Positions 11,201-22,799 of a DNA stretch of 64,000 nucleotides are shown here, piece after piece. The translations under genes were made by a program, and so were the position numbers. The notes under the pieces are model-generated. The model did no database searches, had not been told where the DNA came from, and saw only the letters and a program-made list of their open reading frames with translations. Source of the DNA: Closterium sp. NIES-65 (taxonomy: Eukaryota; Streptophyta; Zygnematophyceae; Desmidiales; Closteriaceae); contig CANXME010002097.1 in the NCBI GenBank assembly GCA_948144175.1, positions 310,001 through 374,000 of the forward strand, in the 5' to 3' direction. Positions within the stretch are counted from its first letter, which is position 1; each line of letters starts with the position of its first letter.

Positions 11201-12156
11201 ATAAGGTCGCGGCACGCGGACCAGCAGCTGCAGCTGTTTGGAAGGTTCGAGATACACTCAAGTACGAGTGGGTGGTCCCAGCGAACAAGTGTCCGAAGGT
11301 TACTGGTTTCGGAGCAGCGCAGCTGGCCGTGCCTAGTTCCGAGGTGCTGAACCTGGGAGAACTATTTTCTAGGTTTGACGGTCGAGGTTTGTGTGAGCTG
11401 GCGCGGCGGAGAAAAGGCGGGCTGCGGATTGCGTTTCTCGGGGATTCCCTGTCTCGGGAATCTCATGTGAATTTCGTGAACAACATCGTCAAGCACATCC
11501 CGAAGCCCGCGAACGTTATCACGAGGCGCAAGTGCATGACGTGGACAACAATTCTCGGATCGAAGGTGGACCTGACTTGTATGGAGTACTCGTTTGAGGG
11601 AGCTGGGTGCCCAGGTTTGAGTGTACACTATGTGGCAAACAGGAGACTAATTCCTGTGAATGAGGAAAAGCTGGAGCGGATAAGATGGATTAGCACCCCG
11701 TGGATGGAGGTTCCTGGTATACGCAATTCCCATGTGCTGGTCATCAACCGTGGAGCACACTATAAGGTGAACGAGAACGTGGTGGAGTCAGTAACCCGGA
11801 TGATGCGCTTCATTCGTTACAATCACCCTAACAAGCTCGTGATATACAGGACCACTGCTCCAGGCCATCTCAACTGCTTGGAGCACACTCGACCTATAAA
11901 GGAGAGGCAGGACCCAGAACAGCTGCCCTACAAATGGGGCAACTTCAAGCTTCAAAACGAGCTGGTGAAATCAATAGTGGAGGAGAACGGGGGAGTGTAC
12001 ATGGATGTGGACCCTATGACTGCCCTAAGACCAGATGGGCACAGGGGGGACGTGGGAGGCACACGGCTGGATTGCCTTCACTATTGCTCACCTGGACCAG
12101 AGGATACGTGGTCCCAGTTCATCTACAATATTGTAATGAGGCTGCTCCCTCAATAA
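8278..12156 (+). CDS. Gene A: GT61 glycosyltransferase fused to PC-esterase
   Basis: Predicted exons are 8278-9570, 9786-9914 and 10138-12156, all phase 0 with GTGAG/GTACG donors and CAG acceptors, giving 1146 residues. Residues about 16-35 form one hydrophobic segment after a basic N terminus, as in Golgi type II transferases. GT61-like features follow. They are VFVNSKGTVF near 302, HEHLVNLLPY near 352, HLFYAKTL at the exon 2 end, and ILLVGPTSPALSNLIFMPF near 628 with ILPY after it. The PC-esterase (PF13839-type) part has FLGDS with G909-D910-S911, RTTAPGH, and DCLHYC with D1119 and H1122. The last exon alone spans both domains, so the fusion does not depend on splicing. By family knowledge GT61 adds xylose, arabinose or GlcNAc, and TBL proteins O-acetylate wall polysaccharides. 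A bifunctional wall enzyme is inference. The usual GT61 HGA is TSP here. Confidence 0.88.
9571..10137 (+). other. Introns 1 and 2 of gene A
   Basis: Intron 1 is 9571-9785 and intron 2 is 9915-10137, separated by the 129-bp exon 2. The pyrimidine tract before the exon 3 acceptor (about 10080-10137) is a tandem array of atcctccccc-type 10-mers. The array ends in catccag, so the acceptor itself is the last unit. Gene B has no intron at the position of intron 2. Confidence 0.75.
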
Positions 12157-12208
12157 AGATAGGATCCAGTGTCAAATAAATGCGTCTTGCACTCAAATAT
12201 GGAATAAA
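12152..12208 (+). terminator. Poly(A) signals of gene A
   Basis: AATAAA occurs at 12152-12157 (overlapping the stop codon), 12175-12180 and 12203-12208. The chromovirus begins at 12276, so the last signal is 68 bp short of the insertion and a normal 3' end could still form. Confidence 0.5.
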
Positions 12209-12275
12209 CCTGGCATTATTAGAGGTTTTTTGCCCGCATCTCTTGCGATTGGTCCTACACATGTTTGTTAGGTAG

Positions 12276-12616
12276 TGTTACGAGTGCAATTGAGTGAGTG
12301 AACGAGAATTGCACTATCGAAGCAAGAATGCAATGAGCGAAGGCATGAGCGAAAAATATATAGCGAAGCTACAGTGGTAACGGTAATGGACTGTGGTTGT
12401 CGCGCGACGAGCGTGGGACTGAGGTTGGGAAAATGTCGAAGCGTAGGCCCGGAGCGCGGGTTACCCGCCGAGCCGTGAGGTCGGGATGCGATGTGCGAAA
12501 ATGGCGGGATGATTGTCGATGTGATGATCGCGAGTGGTAACGGTGCTGACTGAGGTGCTACAGTGATGTACGCGTTGAGCAGGGATGCGAAGTAAGGAAA
12601 TGGGATTTTCCTTACA
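12276..12616 (-). repeat. 3' LTR of chromovirus
   Basis: A 341-bp LTR with TGTAAGG...GTAACA termini on the minus strand. The preceding minus-strand sequence ggcgagggggtag is the likely polypurine tract. Confidence 0.93.
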
Positions 12617-12643
12617 CTACCCCCTCGCCTAAGGAGGTCCCTC

Positions 12644-13207
12644 TTACGAAAGTGCGTGGACGTCTTTGAAGTTTCGGCTGCGCAGATACTCGGTGAGGAC
12701 GGGGTGGTTTTCAATTTTGTCCAGGGGAACCCAGTTGTCCTCGGTAGGTATTTGGTCTTTCCAGCGGATTAGGAACTCGATCTTTCGAGCTCCTCGGGGG
12801 TCGCGAACTCTGTGACTCAGGATTTTGTCGGGGGTGATGATTGGTTCGGATGGTGGTCGTGTCATGCTGGATGGTCGATGTCGTGGGAGTTGGCCGGCGG
12901 ACGGTACGTAGGGGCGAAGCAAGCTGACGTGGAACGAGGGGCTGACGTACCAGTCAGCAGGGAGGAGGAGGTGTGCGGTGACGGGTGTAATCATGTGGCT
13001 AATTCGTAATGGCCCACAATATCGGGGGCGGAGCTTTGGAGTGACGGGCAGGCGGAGGTTTTGAGTGTCGAGTAAAACGAGGTCGTCGGGTTGATAAGTG
13101 ACAGGTCTGCGGTGGCGGTCGGCGTTGCGTTTAGCGATGATGTTCGATTTCTTGATTGCTTCTGCTGCCCTGGTGCGTGCTGCTTGCAAAATCTCGGCGA
13201 ATTGTTG
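12644..13207 (-). pseudogene. Chromovirus integrase C terminus with chromodomain
   Basis: This continues the pol frame after the short LTR element. It begins with a helical basic segment (AARTRAAEAIKKSN), continues with the integrase C-terminal fold (DLVLLDTQNL, LRPRYCGPLRI, FHVSLLRPY) and ends with a chromodomain of about 50 residues (KILSHRVRD, EFLIRWKDQ, EDNWVPLDKI, LTEYL). In chromoviruses this domain steers integration toward modified chromatin. The frame is open from the insertion junction to the stop but cut off from the rest of pol by the insertion, so it is annotated as broken. Confidence 0.88.
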
Positions 13208-13343
13208 TGTCAGAATGTTATGTTATCTAGCCTGCAGTGGGGTGCTCCATGGCGAGTACAACCCAGTTAGGGTTTGCTATTTGTATCCAACTGCTTGCTA
13301 GTGAACCCTCTTTTTCTTCATTTCCAGTTTCATACTTCTGACA
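13208..13343 (+). repeat. 5' LTR of short LTR element
   Basis: 136 bp, starts TGTCAGAATGTT and ends ACTTCTGACA. Confidence 0.88.
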
Positions 13344-14378
13344 TGCTATCAGAGCAGGTCAATCCCCTTGGATCGATCCTGTGGGTGGGCTTACCACCTT
13401 CTCGCTTCCGCTGCTACTACTGCAACTACCCTCAGAGCCGCACGCCCCGGGGCGTGCGGCATTTTTCTTCCCGCCGTGCGCCCCGAGGCGCGCGGCGGTT
13501 CTCTGCCCGCTGTGCGCCCCGAGGCGCGCGGCGGGCTTCTGCCCCGTCGACCGGCGCGTCGCCCTTGGGCGGCGCCGCGACGGGCGACGGGGACCCGTTC
13601 GTCGCCCCCCGTCGCCCGTCGTGGCCTGCGCGCGGCACGTACGGGCCGCGCCCGACCCGTCTGCGGCCCGCACGGGCTGCGCCAGGCCCGCGCACCACCC
13701 GTACGGGCCGCGCCAGGCCCGCGCGCGACCCGTACGGGCGTCGCCAGGGGCGAGTAGAGGGTGGCGGGTATGGGGGTGGCAGTTGTGCCCTCCTCCCTTT
13801 GCTCCTCCTCCTCCTTCGTCTCCCACTGCTGCAGCTGTCGATGAGGGGGGTGGATGTGTGGGAGACTGGGGTTTAGGGTTTAAGGGGGGTGCGTGGGAGT
13901 GGAGCTTGGGGGTGTAGCAGTGGGTGTGTGAGAGGGGCGTTGGGCAGCTGGGGGAGGTTGAGTGGAGGCAGCAGTCTTGTCGTCCGCAGCACCTGTAGTC
14001 CGGGGCGCTTGTCCTGGTAGCCCAGAGAGCCTGCTGCGCCTGTCGCCCGAGGGTCCGTTGCTCCTGTAGCTCGTTGTAGCCCGTGAGCCAGTTACTCCAG
14101 TAGTCCAGGGCGCTTGTCCCGGTAGCCACTGTGCCAGCCGCTCCTGTTGCCCGTGTGTCTGCAGCTTCAGCCGTCGTCTCCCATCTTCTCTCCTCTCACA
14201 GTCCCTCCTCCTCCTCACTTGCCCGCTGTGACTACCACTAGCTTTGCTCATAATTGTGAACTTTAAACTGTTGCTTCTTGTAATTGTGCTAAGAATGTGT
14301 GGTGACATTGTGATCCACCCTGAGCTTGTTCTGCTTTGCTTACTGTACTGATTACACCCCACTTTGGCTATGGGGGTG

Positions 14379-14514
14379 TGTCAGAATGTTATGTTATCTA
14401 GCCTGCAGTGGGGTGCTCCATAGCGAGTACAACCCAGTTAGGGTTTGCTATTTGTATCCAACTGCTTGCTAGTGAACCCTCTCTTTCTTCATTTCCTGTT
14501 TCATACTTCTGACA
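14379..14514 (+). repeat. 3' LTR of short LTR element
   Basis: 136 bp, nearly identical to 13208-13343, followed by the TGTTG target duplication. Confidence 0.88.
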
Positions 14515-14519
14515 TGTTG

Positions 14520-15768
14520 TGCACGTGGGACGGGGTTGTCGGGATTTGGGATCATGGGTACTGTGGGGTCTTGTCCGTAATTCAGGTAAAACGGTGACTG
14601 TTGGGTCGTGGCGGATGGCGTGTTGTTGTATGCGAATTCGATGAGTGGTAGCTGCTGTTCCCACGTGTTTGGGTCGTCGCACGTGGCCCTAATGAGCTGT
14701 TCCATGGTCTGGTTTGTCTGTTCTGTCTGTCTGTCTGTCGGTTTCGGGGTGATATGATGAACTGAACAGTAGTCGCGTGCCGAACTACTGCCACAAGTTC
14801 CGCCAGAAGTTGCTGGTAAACTTCGTGTCTCTGTCGCTGATGATCGATGCTGGTATCCCATGCAGTCGAACGACGGTCGAGATGAAGAGGCGGGCTGTTT
14901 CCTCGGCTGTGATTGATTTCTTGCAGGCTGCGAAGTGTGCCATTTTCGTCAGTCGATCGACGACGACCAAGATCGCGTCATTCCCACTCGCCCCGGCCGG
15001 TAACCCCGTGACGAAGTCCATCGTCACTTGCTGCCAAGCACGCTCTGGGGGTGGGATCGGCTGCAATTGTCCCGCCGGCCGCTTCCTGGTTGACTTCATG
15101 ATCTGGCAAGTGGGACACGACGCCACGTGTCGTTGCACGTCGGTCAACATTTCGGGCCAGTAATAATACCGCTGCAGCTGCTGCCGTGTTTTTTCTACTC
15201 CAAAATGTCCCGAGGTAACTCCGTCGTGTGCCTCCTGTAACAGTAATTCCCGTAGTAGTGTGTACCCTGATACCCAGATGCGGTCGGTTCCAGCTTTTAC
15301 GTAATAGACTCCCTTGGCTGCTGCGAATTGCTGCGAGTTTCCTCCTATGAAGAATGGGTCTGTTTGATATCCGTGGGTAAATAGTCCTGTCAGTAGCGGA
15401 CTGGTCTGGGCGAGTAGTATCGCATGGATCTGGGCAGTGGGGCGGGTCAGTGCGTCGGCGATATTCGAGGCTCCTTTTTTATAGGTGACTGTGTAGTGAA
15501 AATTTGACTCGAGGAAATCGAGCCATCGAATCTGTCGTGGGTTGAGATGGGGTTGTGCACGGAGGTACTGTAGGGATCGGTGGTCTGTCCGTACTGTCAC
15601 GTCTGCGCCGGTCAAGTAGCAGCGCCACACTTTGAATGCGTGCACGATCGCGAGCATTTCGCGGTCGTGTATCGGGTAATTTCGCTCAAGCGGATGCAGT
15701 TTGCGTGATTCGTAAGCGATGGGTTGGAGGCCGTTGCCGAAGTCCTGTAGCAGTACGGCTCCGATGGC
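14520..15768 (-). pseudogene. Chromovirus RNase H end and integrase
   Basis: From 15768 down, this reads the second half of RNase H (GAVLLQDF, YESRKLHPLERNY, REMLAIVHAF, TDHRSLQYL, NIADALTRP). The integrase zinc finger follows (GHFGVEKTRQQL, CPTCQ), then the core with MDFVTGLPAG and ISDRDTKF and the Glu region TEQTNQTMEQL. The frame is broken by an in-frame TAG (LWQ-stop-FGT, 14785-14787) and by a GACA repeat at about 14723-14740 that carries four extra bases and shifts the frame. Both the join upstream (to 23150) and the join downstream (to 13207) are interrupted by insertions. Confidence 0.88.
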
Positions 15769-15773
15769 GATGT

Positions 15774-15906
15774 GGTCAGAACATTATAGCTTTCTTATTT
15801 GTGTAGGCTATAGTGGGGTATCCCATAGGGGGTACAACCCAATTAGGGTTTCCTATTTGTACTCACTTCGTTCATAGTCATTCCATTCCTCGTTCTAACT
15901 TTCTCA
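15774..15906 (+). repeat. 5' LTR of copia element 2
   Basis: 133-bp LTR ending TAACTTTCTCA, adjacent to the primer-binding site at 15907. Confidence 0.92.
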
Positions 15907-16765
15907 TGGTATCGAGCAGGTTCCCCCGTGGGAACTGTGCTTAGGGCCCACCACATCGAACTTTTTTTTCTGCCCAGAGCGCGCTCCGGGCCCTTTCTCT
16001 TACTTTTTCGATCTGCCCTAACGGCCCCTAGACGCCCGCGTGCCGCCCTTAGACGCCCACGCGCCGCCCGTCCTGGCCCCTAGACGCCCGCCCGCCGCCC
16101 TGAGACGCTCGCGCGCCGCTCGTCCCGGCTCCTAGACACCCGCGCGCCGCCCGTCCAGGCCCCACGCCGCCCGCGCGCTGCCCTTCGAGCCCGCACGCCG
16201 CCCGTCCTGGCCCCACGCCGCCCGCGCGCTGCCCTTCGAGCCCGCGCGCCGCCCGTCCAGGCCCCACGCTGCCCGTGCGCTGCCCTTAGTGCCCGCGAGC
16301 CGCCCGTCTCGGCCCCCCCTAGACGTCCGCGCGCTGCCTGCCAGGCCCCTCGACGCCGTGCGCCGCCCGATCCGGCCCCACGCCTCCCGGCCGCGCACAC
16401 CCGTCCCGGCCCCTCGTCGCCCGTGCGTAGCCCGTCCCGGCCCCGCTCCTAGCCGCCCGTGTGCCACCCGTCCCGGCCCCGCTCCCAGCCGCCCGTGCGC
16501 TACCCATCCCGGCCCAGCTCCCGGCCACCCGTGCACCACCCGTCCCTGCCGTGAGCCACCGGCCCGAGCCGCCTACGCAGCTGTGGAGCCGAGCCGCCCG
16601 AACCGCCTGAGCTGCCCCAGCCGCCCGAGCCGCCCGAGCCGCCCGAGGAGCCGAGCCGCTGGTGCCGAGGTGCTGCTGTTGCTGCTGGGCCGGCCGAGCT
16701 GCCGTGTTTGCTGTGCTGCTGTGCTGCCCGACCCGTCCTGTCTGGTGAGACCGCCGGCTGCAGAC
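15907..16765 (+). repeat. Leader of copia element 2 with GC minisatellite
   Basis: The untranslated leader runs between the 5' LTR and gag. Between about 16020 and 16550 it consists of imperfect repeats of the cgcgccgcccgtcc type, which happen to stay open on both strands. I regard the resulting long reading frames as shadows. Copia elements 1 and 3 also have GC-rich repetitive leaders, of different sequence. Confidence 0.7.
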
Positions 16766-19700
16766 ATGGCTACCCCTAGTGTCCTAGCTTTTGACGCTGA
16801 GGGTCGTGCCATTGACTTTGAGGTCTGGGTCGACGACCTGCAGCTGTTCTTGCAGTGCGATAGGGTAGACGACCTTTCTCTCTTTGACCTTACCTCTGGC
16901 GCCATCCCTGCCCCTGCTGCTGATGCTGACCCCACTGTTCGCTCCAAGTGGGCCACACGCGATGCTGCTGCACGTCTTGCTGTGCGTCGCTACCTGCCTA
17001 CCGCTGAGCGTGCACACTTTAGTCAGTATAAGAGTGCCCAGACCTTGTACGACGCTGTAGTCGCTACTCTTCCTCTGCCACTGCTGCACTGAGCCGCCTC
17101 ATGCTCCCCTTCCTCTTCCCTGACCTCGCCGCCTTTCCCACTGTCGATGATCTCATTACGCACCTCCGCACTAGTGACACCCGCTACCGCGCTGCGCTTC
17201 GTGCTGACTTCTGCGCCAAGAACCCCCCCCCCCCATGTACATCACTCTCTACTTTCTAGTCAGTCGCCTCCCTGACTCCCTTCGTGTAGTCCGGGACCAC
17301 TTCCTCGCGGTCTGTCCCACCACTCTCACAGTCGACAGCCTCGAGAAGGCCCTCTTAGCGGCGGAGAAGAGCATCGTCGCTGTAGGAGCCTCTCGAGGTG
17401 ACCCCCGCGCCCCCATCTTTGAGGGGTGTTCTCCTTCCCCTCTCTTGCCCTTTGTCGCCTCTGCAGCTGCAACCGACCTCGTTGGTCTTGAGTCGGTCGG
17501 TGCGGCGTCTGCCCCTAGCGGGAGACGTCGCCCTGGCAAGGGCAAGGGGGGCAAGGGAGCGGGTGGGGCTAGCGGGGGCGGTGGCGGTGGAGGTGGAGGC
17601 GGCGGAGGGAGTGGGGGTGGCGGTGGAGGAGGTGGCGGGGGTGGGGGTGCTAGTGGCGGCAGTGGAGGCGGGGGTGGCGGCGGCGGTGGCGGTGGGAGCG
17701 GAGGTGGCGGAGGCGGCGGCGGTCGAGGCGGCGGCGGTGGAGGCGGAGGCGGGGGTGGCGGTGGTGGAGGTGGTCGGAGTGGCGCTTCGCAGCGGAGCAG
17801 CACTGGGGGTGGTCAGCGCCAGCAGCAGCAGCAGCGTTCTCGCGACGTCCCCACCCCTCAGCAGCTCCGTGAGTGGTACACGCAGCGTCAGCGCGGTGGG
17901 GGTTTTGGTCCCTGCACCTACGTTCTCCGCACTGGCGACCGCACTGGAGAGCAGTGTGGGGGTACCCACACCGCCCAGCGCTGCTTTGGCCGCCTGACGG
18001 ACGCTTGGCGCCAGCAGTTCCCGGAGGCCGCGGAGATCCCCCACTGGGGAGAGCTGTCTAGGGCTGGTGTCGCTATCTTTGATCTTGATTTTGATTCTTT
18101 CCTTGCTGCCATGTATGCTGTGACCATTAGTGATGAGGGTGACTGTTACCGGTGTTTCCCGCCCGACCCGGGCATTGGTACTGCTCCTCTAGGTGCTTGT
18201 GAGGCTACTGCTCTAGGTGCCAGTGCATCTGTGCTCTCAGGTGCTGGTGAGGCTGCTCTCTCAGGTACTAGTGAGTCTGCGCTCTCAGGTATTGTGTCGG
18301 CTTCGGCCTCCCACACCTTCACACTTGACTCTGGAGCATCTCGCTCCTTCTTTCGGGACCGCACCACACTTACGCCGCTTAGTCGGCCGGTTGCGGTGTC
18401 CCTGGCTGACCCCTCTGGGGGTCCTGTCCTGTCTCGCTTCTCCACAGTCCTCCCGTGTCCGGCGGCTCCCTCTGGCACCCTGTCTGGTCTCTACCTCCCC
18501 TCGTTCTCTACGAACTTGGTGAGTGGTGCTGACCTACATGATGCGGGAGTCCACCAGTTCACCCCTGCTCGTCAGCGAGTGACGCACTGCACACAGGCTA
18601 GCACAGGTCGTCACCTGGCTACGTTTACACGTCAGCCAGGGTCGAGCCTGTACACACTGACCACTGCTTCTCCTCCAGTTCCTGAGTCTGGTAGGGTCCC
18701 TTCGTCAGGTCAGGTGTTTGCTGCAGCGTCCAGGTCTGGTCCTGAGTCTGCCCTCTGTTCGTGTCGTCTCCTGTCTCACGAGACTCTCCTCTGGCACCAC
18801 CGCCTGGGTCACCCCTCTCTGCTTCGTCTCAGAGTCATGGCCTCCCGTCTTCTTGTGTCTGGTCTTCCCCGGTCCCTCCCTCCCCTTCCTTAGGGCCCTA
18901 GCCCTGCCTGTGTCCCCTGTGTTGAGGGGCGCCAGCGTGCTGCCCCTCACTCCTCCCCGTTTCCTCCGACAGAGGCTCCGTTGCAGACGCTTCACATGGA
19001 CGTGTGGGGCCCTGCCCGCGTCCGTGGACTCGGTCACGAGCGCTACTTCCTGTTGGTGGTTGACGACTACTCGCGTTACACCACAGTCTTCCCCTTGCGC
19101 AGCAAGAGTGATGTCACTGAGGTGCTGATCGACAGGATCCGCGCAGCTCGTCTCCAGCTCAGGCAGAGCTTTGGCTCGGACTTTCCTGTGTTGCGTGTGC
19201 ACTCGGACAGAGGCGGAGAGTTCTCCTCTGGCCTTGTGCGTGCCTACTGTCGTGCGCGAGGCATCCGTCAGACCTTCACACTTCCGGACTCACCGCAGCA
19301 AAATGGGATTGCAGAGCGCCGCATTGGCATGGTCATGGACGTCGCTCGTACGTCTATGATGCATGCGGCTGCCCCCCATTTTCTGTGGCCGTTTACGGTG
19401 AGGTACGCGGCGCATCAAATCAACCTCCACCCCAGGGTCTCCCGGCCGGAGACCTCCCCAGCCCTGCTGTGGACGGGGAAGATTGGCGATGCGTCGGCGT
19501 TCCGGGTCTGGGGATCTCGGGCGTTTGTCCGCGACTTGTCTGCGGACAAGCTCTCCCCTCGCGCTGCTCCTTGCGTCTTCCTGGGGTTCCCCCCCGACGC
19601 CCCTGGGTGGCAGTTCTACCACCCCACCTCTCGCCGTGTTCTATCCTCCTAGGACGTCACGTTCGACGAGTCGGTACCCTACTACCGCCTCTTCCCCTAC

Positions 19701-22700
19701 CGCACTCCGTCCCTCCCCCCACCCCCGCTCTTCTTGGTACCAGGTCCCCCCCTGGTAGACCCCCTCCCCCCTCAGGGTCCTGCCCCTTCAGGTGTGTCCC
19801 AGGTAGACGCGGTCGAGCCTGTCGAGGTCACTAGTGACTCTGGTGCTGCTGTGGGTGCTGAGCCTAGGGGTGCTGTGACTGGGGGTGCTGTGCTTGGGGG
19901 TGCTGAGCCTGGGGGTGCGGAGCTTGGGGGTGCGGAGTCTGGGGGTGCTGAGCCTCGGGGTGCTAAGCCTGGGGGTGTTGAGCCTGGGGGTGCTGAGTCT
20001 GGGGTTGCTGAGCGTGGGGGTGCTGAGCCTGGGGGTGCTGAGCCTGGGGGTACTGAGAGTGGAGGTGCTACGCTTGGAGGTGCTTTGCCTGAGGGTCCTG
20101 AGCTTGGAGGTTCTTCGCCTGGAGGTTCTTCGCCTGGAGGTTCTCCGCCTGCTTCGTCTCGCCGAGAGCCACTCTCCCCATAGAAGCTGCGTGAGTGGTT
20201 TGCCCGGCGCTAGAGGCGTGCTGCTGGTGCTGGAGGTTCTTCGGCTGCTGAGGGTGCTGCTGCCGCGCGTCCCGGAGGTGCTCGTACTGGGAGTACTGGA
20301 GCTGCTGGGCTTGCGGGTTCTACTGGAGCTGGTGCTGCTGAGCGTGTTGGTGCTGAGACTACCGCTGGCTGTCCGACTGGCAGTGCTCCTGGTGCTGCTC
20401 GAGGTTCTGGGGCTGCTGGAGGTGCTGCTGGGGGTTCTGGAGCTACTGGAGGTGCTGCTGGAGGTGCTGCTGGAGCGGGTACTCCTGCATGGGGTACTGG
20501 TGCTGTCCCTGCTGTTTTTGGCGTCGCCACGCGGCCCCGACCGTACTTCGTTCCACTCCTGCAGCAGGTTCTTGGTCTTACACCTTCTCCTGGTCCTCCT
20601 CCTCCTCCCTTGGAGGGTCCACAGCCTGTCCAGTCACAGTCACAGCTGCAGCCTGCCTCCCCTTTGCCTGCTCCTTCTCCCTACGCTGGTCCGACTGGAG
20701 GTCTTACTAAGCGTCGTGAGCCTGCGTCTCGTCCTGCGTCGCCTGTTCGTGCTGCGCGCACTAGTGGTCGCGGTTCGCGTCAGCGTCCTCCTCCTGTCCG
20801 TGGCACGCACCGGATGTCTCTGCGTCCGTCTACTGCTCCTCTGCGTGCCCCTTTGCCTTCTCCTCCTGCTTCCTCTCTTCCTGCTCTTGCCGACCCGGAG
20901 TCGGACTCTCTTCGTGCTGCGAATCCTACTGTCACGCGTCTCCTTTCTAATGCCGTCACTGGCCCTTCTTTCGAGTCTTCTGCTGCGTCTGCCCTTTTTA
21001 CTGAGCTCGTCGACTTTGCTGCGCGCTGTCGTCTAGACTACGCTGCTAGTCTTGTCGCTGAGTCTGAGTCTACCTGTCCTCCGTCCGTCGGGGGTGAGTG
21101 TGCCCTTGGCACGGACGTCCTTGAGGACAGGCAGGAGGAGTTCCAGTGTCTGGCCGCCGCTTCACCTCATGTCGCGTCTGTACTGCTCACCCCTGAGGGA
21201 GACCCGGATGCATTAGACATCCCGACTCCGCGCTCTTACGCAGAGGCGATAGAGGGTCCCTACTCCTCTCAGTGGCAGGCAGCTATGGATGCAGAGATGG
21301 CTTCTTGGAAGTCAACAGGCACCTACGTTGACGCTGTTTCCCCTCCTGGGGCGAACATCGTCAGTGGCATGTGGATCTTCAGGGTGAAGCGGCCGCCGGG
21401 TTCTCCGCCTGTTTTCAAGGCGCGTTACGTGGCTCGTGGCTTCAGTCAGCGGCAGGGAGTTGACTACTTTCAGACCTTCTTCCCCACCCCGAAGATGACC
21501 ACTCTTCGGGTACTGCTGCACGTTGCTGCTCACCGTGACTACGAGCTGCAGTCTCTCGACTTCAGCACTGCTTTCTTGCAAGGCAGCCTGCACGAGAAGA
21601 TCTGGTTGCGTCGCCTACCTGGCTTCACTGGGTCTTTCCCTCCTGGTACCCAGTGGAGTCTCCGGCGTCCAGTCTACGGTCTCCGCCAGGCGCCGCGTGA
21701 GTGGCACGACACAGTGAGGACTACGCTGGCGGCACTTGGGTTTGCTCCTTCTACTGCAGACCCGTCGCTGTTTCTGCGCACCGACACCTCTCTGCCGCCG
21801 TTCTACATCCTCGTGTACGTCGACGACTTGGTCTTTGCCACAGCTGACACTGCTGGACTCGCCTACGTGAAGTCCGAGCTGCAGAAGAGACACACGTGCA
21901 CTGACCTGGGTGAACTGCGCAGCTACCTTGGCTTCCAGATCACTCGGGACAGAGCACGCCGCACCATTACCCTGACTCACTCACACATGGTGCAGCAGGT
22001 CCTTCAGCGCTTCGGCTTCACGTACTCCTCGCCTCAGGCCACTCCTCTGCCTACTCGCCACTCGCTCTCAGCTCTGCCTTCGGATGAGTCCGTAGAGTCG
22101 AGTGGCCCGTATGCAGAGCTTGTTGGCTGCCTCATGTACCTGATGACCTGCACTCGACCTGACCTTGCATACCCTCTTAGCATTCTCACACGCTATGTTG
22201 CTCCTGGGAGACACCGACCAGAGCACATGGCTGCAGCGAAGAGGGTGTTGCGCTACTTGTGTAGTACGTCGGGCATGGGGCTAGTGCTTGGAGGGCGCAG
22301 TCTAGTGGTCCTCACTGGGCACGCGGACGCTTCTTGGGCTGACGACCAGGCCACGTAGCGGTCGTCACAGGGTTACACCTTTAGCCTTGGTTCTGGCTCT
22401 GTTTCGTGGCGGGCTACTCGCTCGTCTTCTGTTCTCGGCTCCAGTTGTGAGGCTGAGATCTACGCCGGGGCTATGGCTGCCCAGGAGCTTCGCTGGCTCA
22501 CCTACCTGCTGACCGACCTTGGAGAGCCGCCTCGTTCTCCTCCATTCCTGTACGTAGACAACAAGGCCATGTTGGCCTTGTGTCGAGAGCAGCGACTGGA
22601 GCACAAGACAAAGCACATTGCTCTCCGCTACTTTCTTGCTCGTGAGCTACAGCAGCGTGGACAGTTGCGACTTGCGTACGTGGCCTCTGAGGCCAACACT

Positions 22701-22799
22701 GCTGATGTCTTCACCAAGGCACTTGCGCCTTGTGATCATCAGCGCTTCTGCACGCAGCTGGGTCTTGTGCCTGTCTTGCCTCACTTGCTCACTTCTTGA
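16766..22799 (+). pseudogene. gag-pol of copia element 2
   Basis: Gag starts at ATG 16766 (MATPSVLAFDAEG). A deletion of about 4 bp near 17070 and two extra C in a poly-C run at 17223-17234 each shift the frame. From 17235 one frame runs to 22799, broken only by TAG at 18891, 19650, 20181, 20211 and 22356. It encodes a Gly-rich linker (17560-17790) and C-X13-C-X3-H-X4-C (C at 17913). Protease is LDSGASRSFF. Integrase has HRLGH ... CVPCVEG, MDVWGP, HSDRGGEF and NGIAERR. RT has FARGFSQ-like ARGFSQRQG, LDFSTAFLQG and an intact YVDD (about 21817). RNase H ends with VDNKAML and ANTADVFTKAL. The catalytic residues I can see are intact, so the stops are recent damage. Confidence 0.92.

Larger units (their letters stand above)
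13208..14514 (+). mobile_element. Short non-autonomous LTR element (TRIM-like)
   Basis: LTRs of 136 bp at 13208-13343 and 14379-14514 differ at about three positions. The target duplication TGTTG lies at 13203-13207 and 14515-14519. TGCTATCAGAGCAGG just inside the 5' LTR is a primer-binding site for initiator-Met tRNA. ctatgggggtg precedes the 3' LTR as a polypurine tract. The roughly 1 kb interior has no gag or pol. It has CGAGGCGCGCGGCG-type repeats (13440-13540) and a tail resembling the 3' end of the copia at 15774-23144 (aatgtgtggtga, gatccaccctgagctt), so that family probably mobilises it. It sits in the chromovirus. Confidence 0.88.

Noticed and set aside
16049..16539. Minus-strand Gly/Arg/Ala-rich open frames
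   Set aside because: They lie in the GC minisatellite of the copia leader. Composition and period explain them.
18891..22358. Reassignment of TAG to a sense codon
   Set aside because: Only decayed retroelements have in-frame TAG. Host gene B ends with TAG, gene A with TAA and COX11 with TGA.
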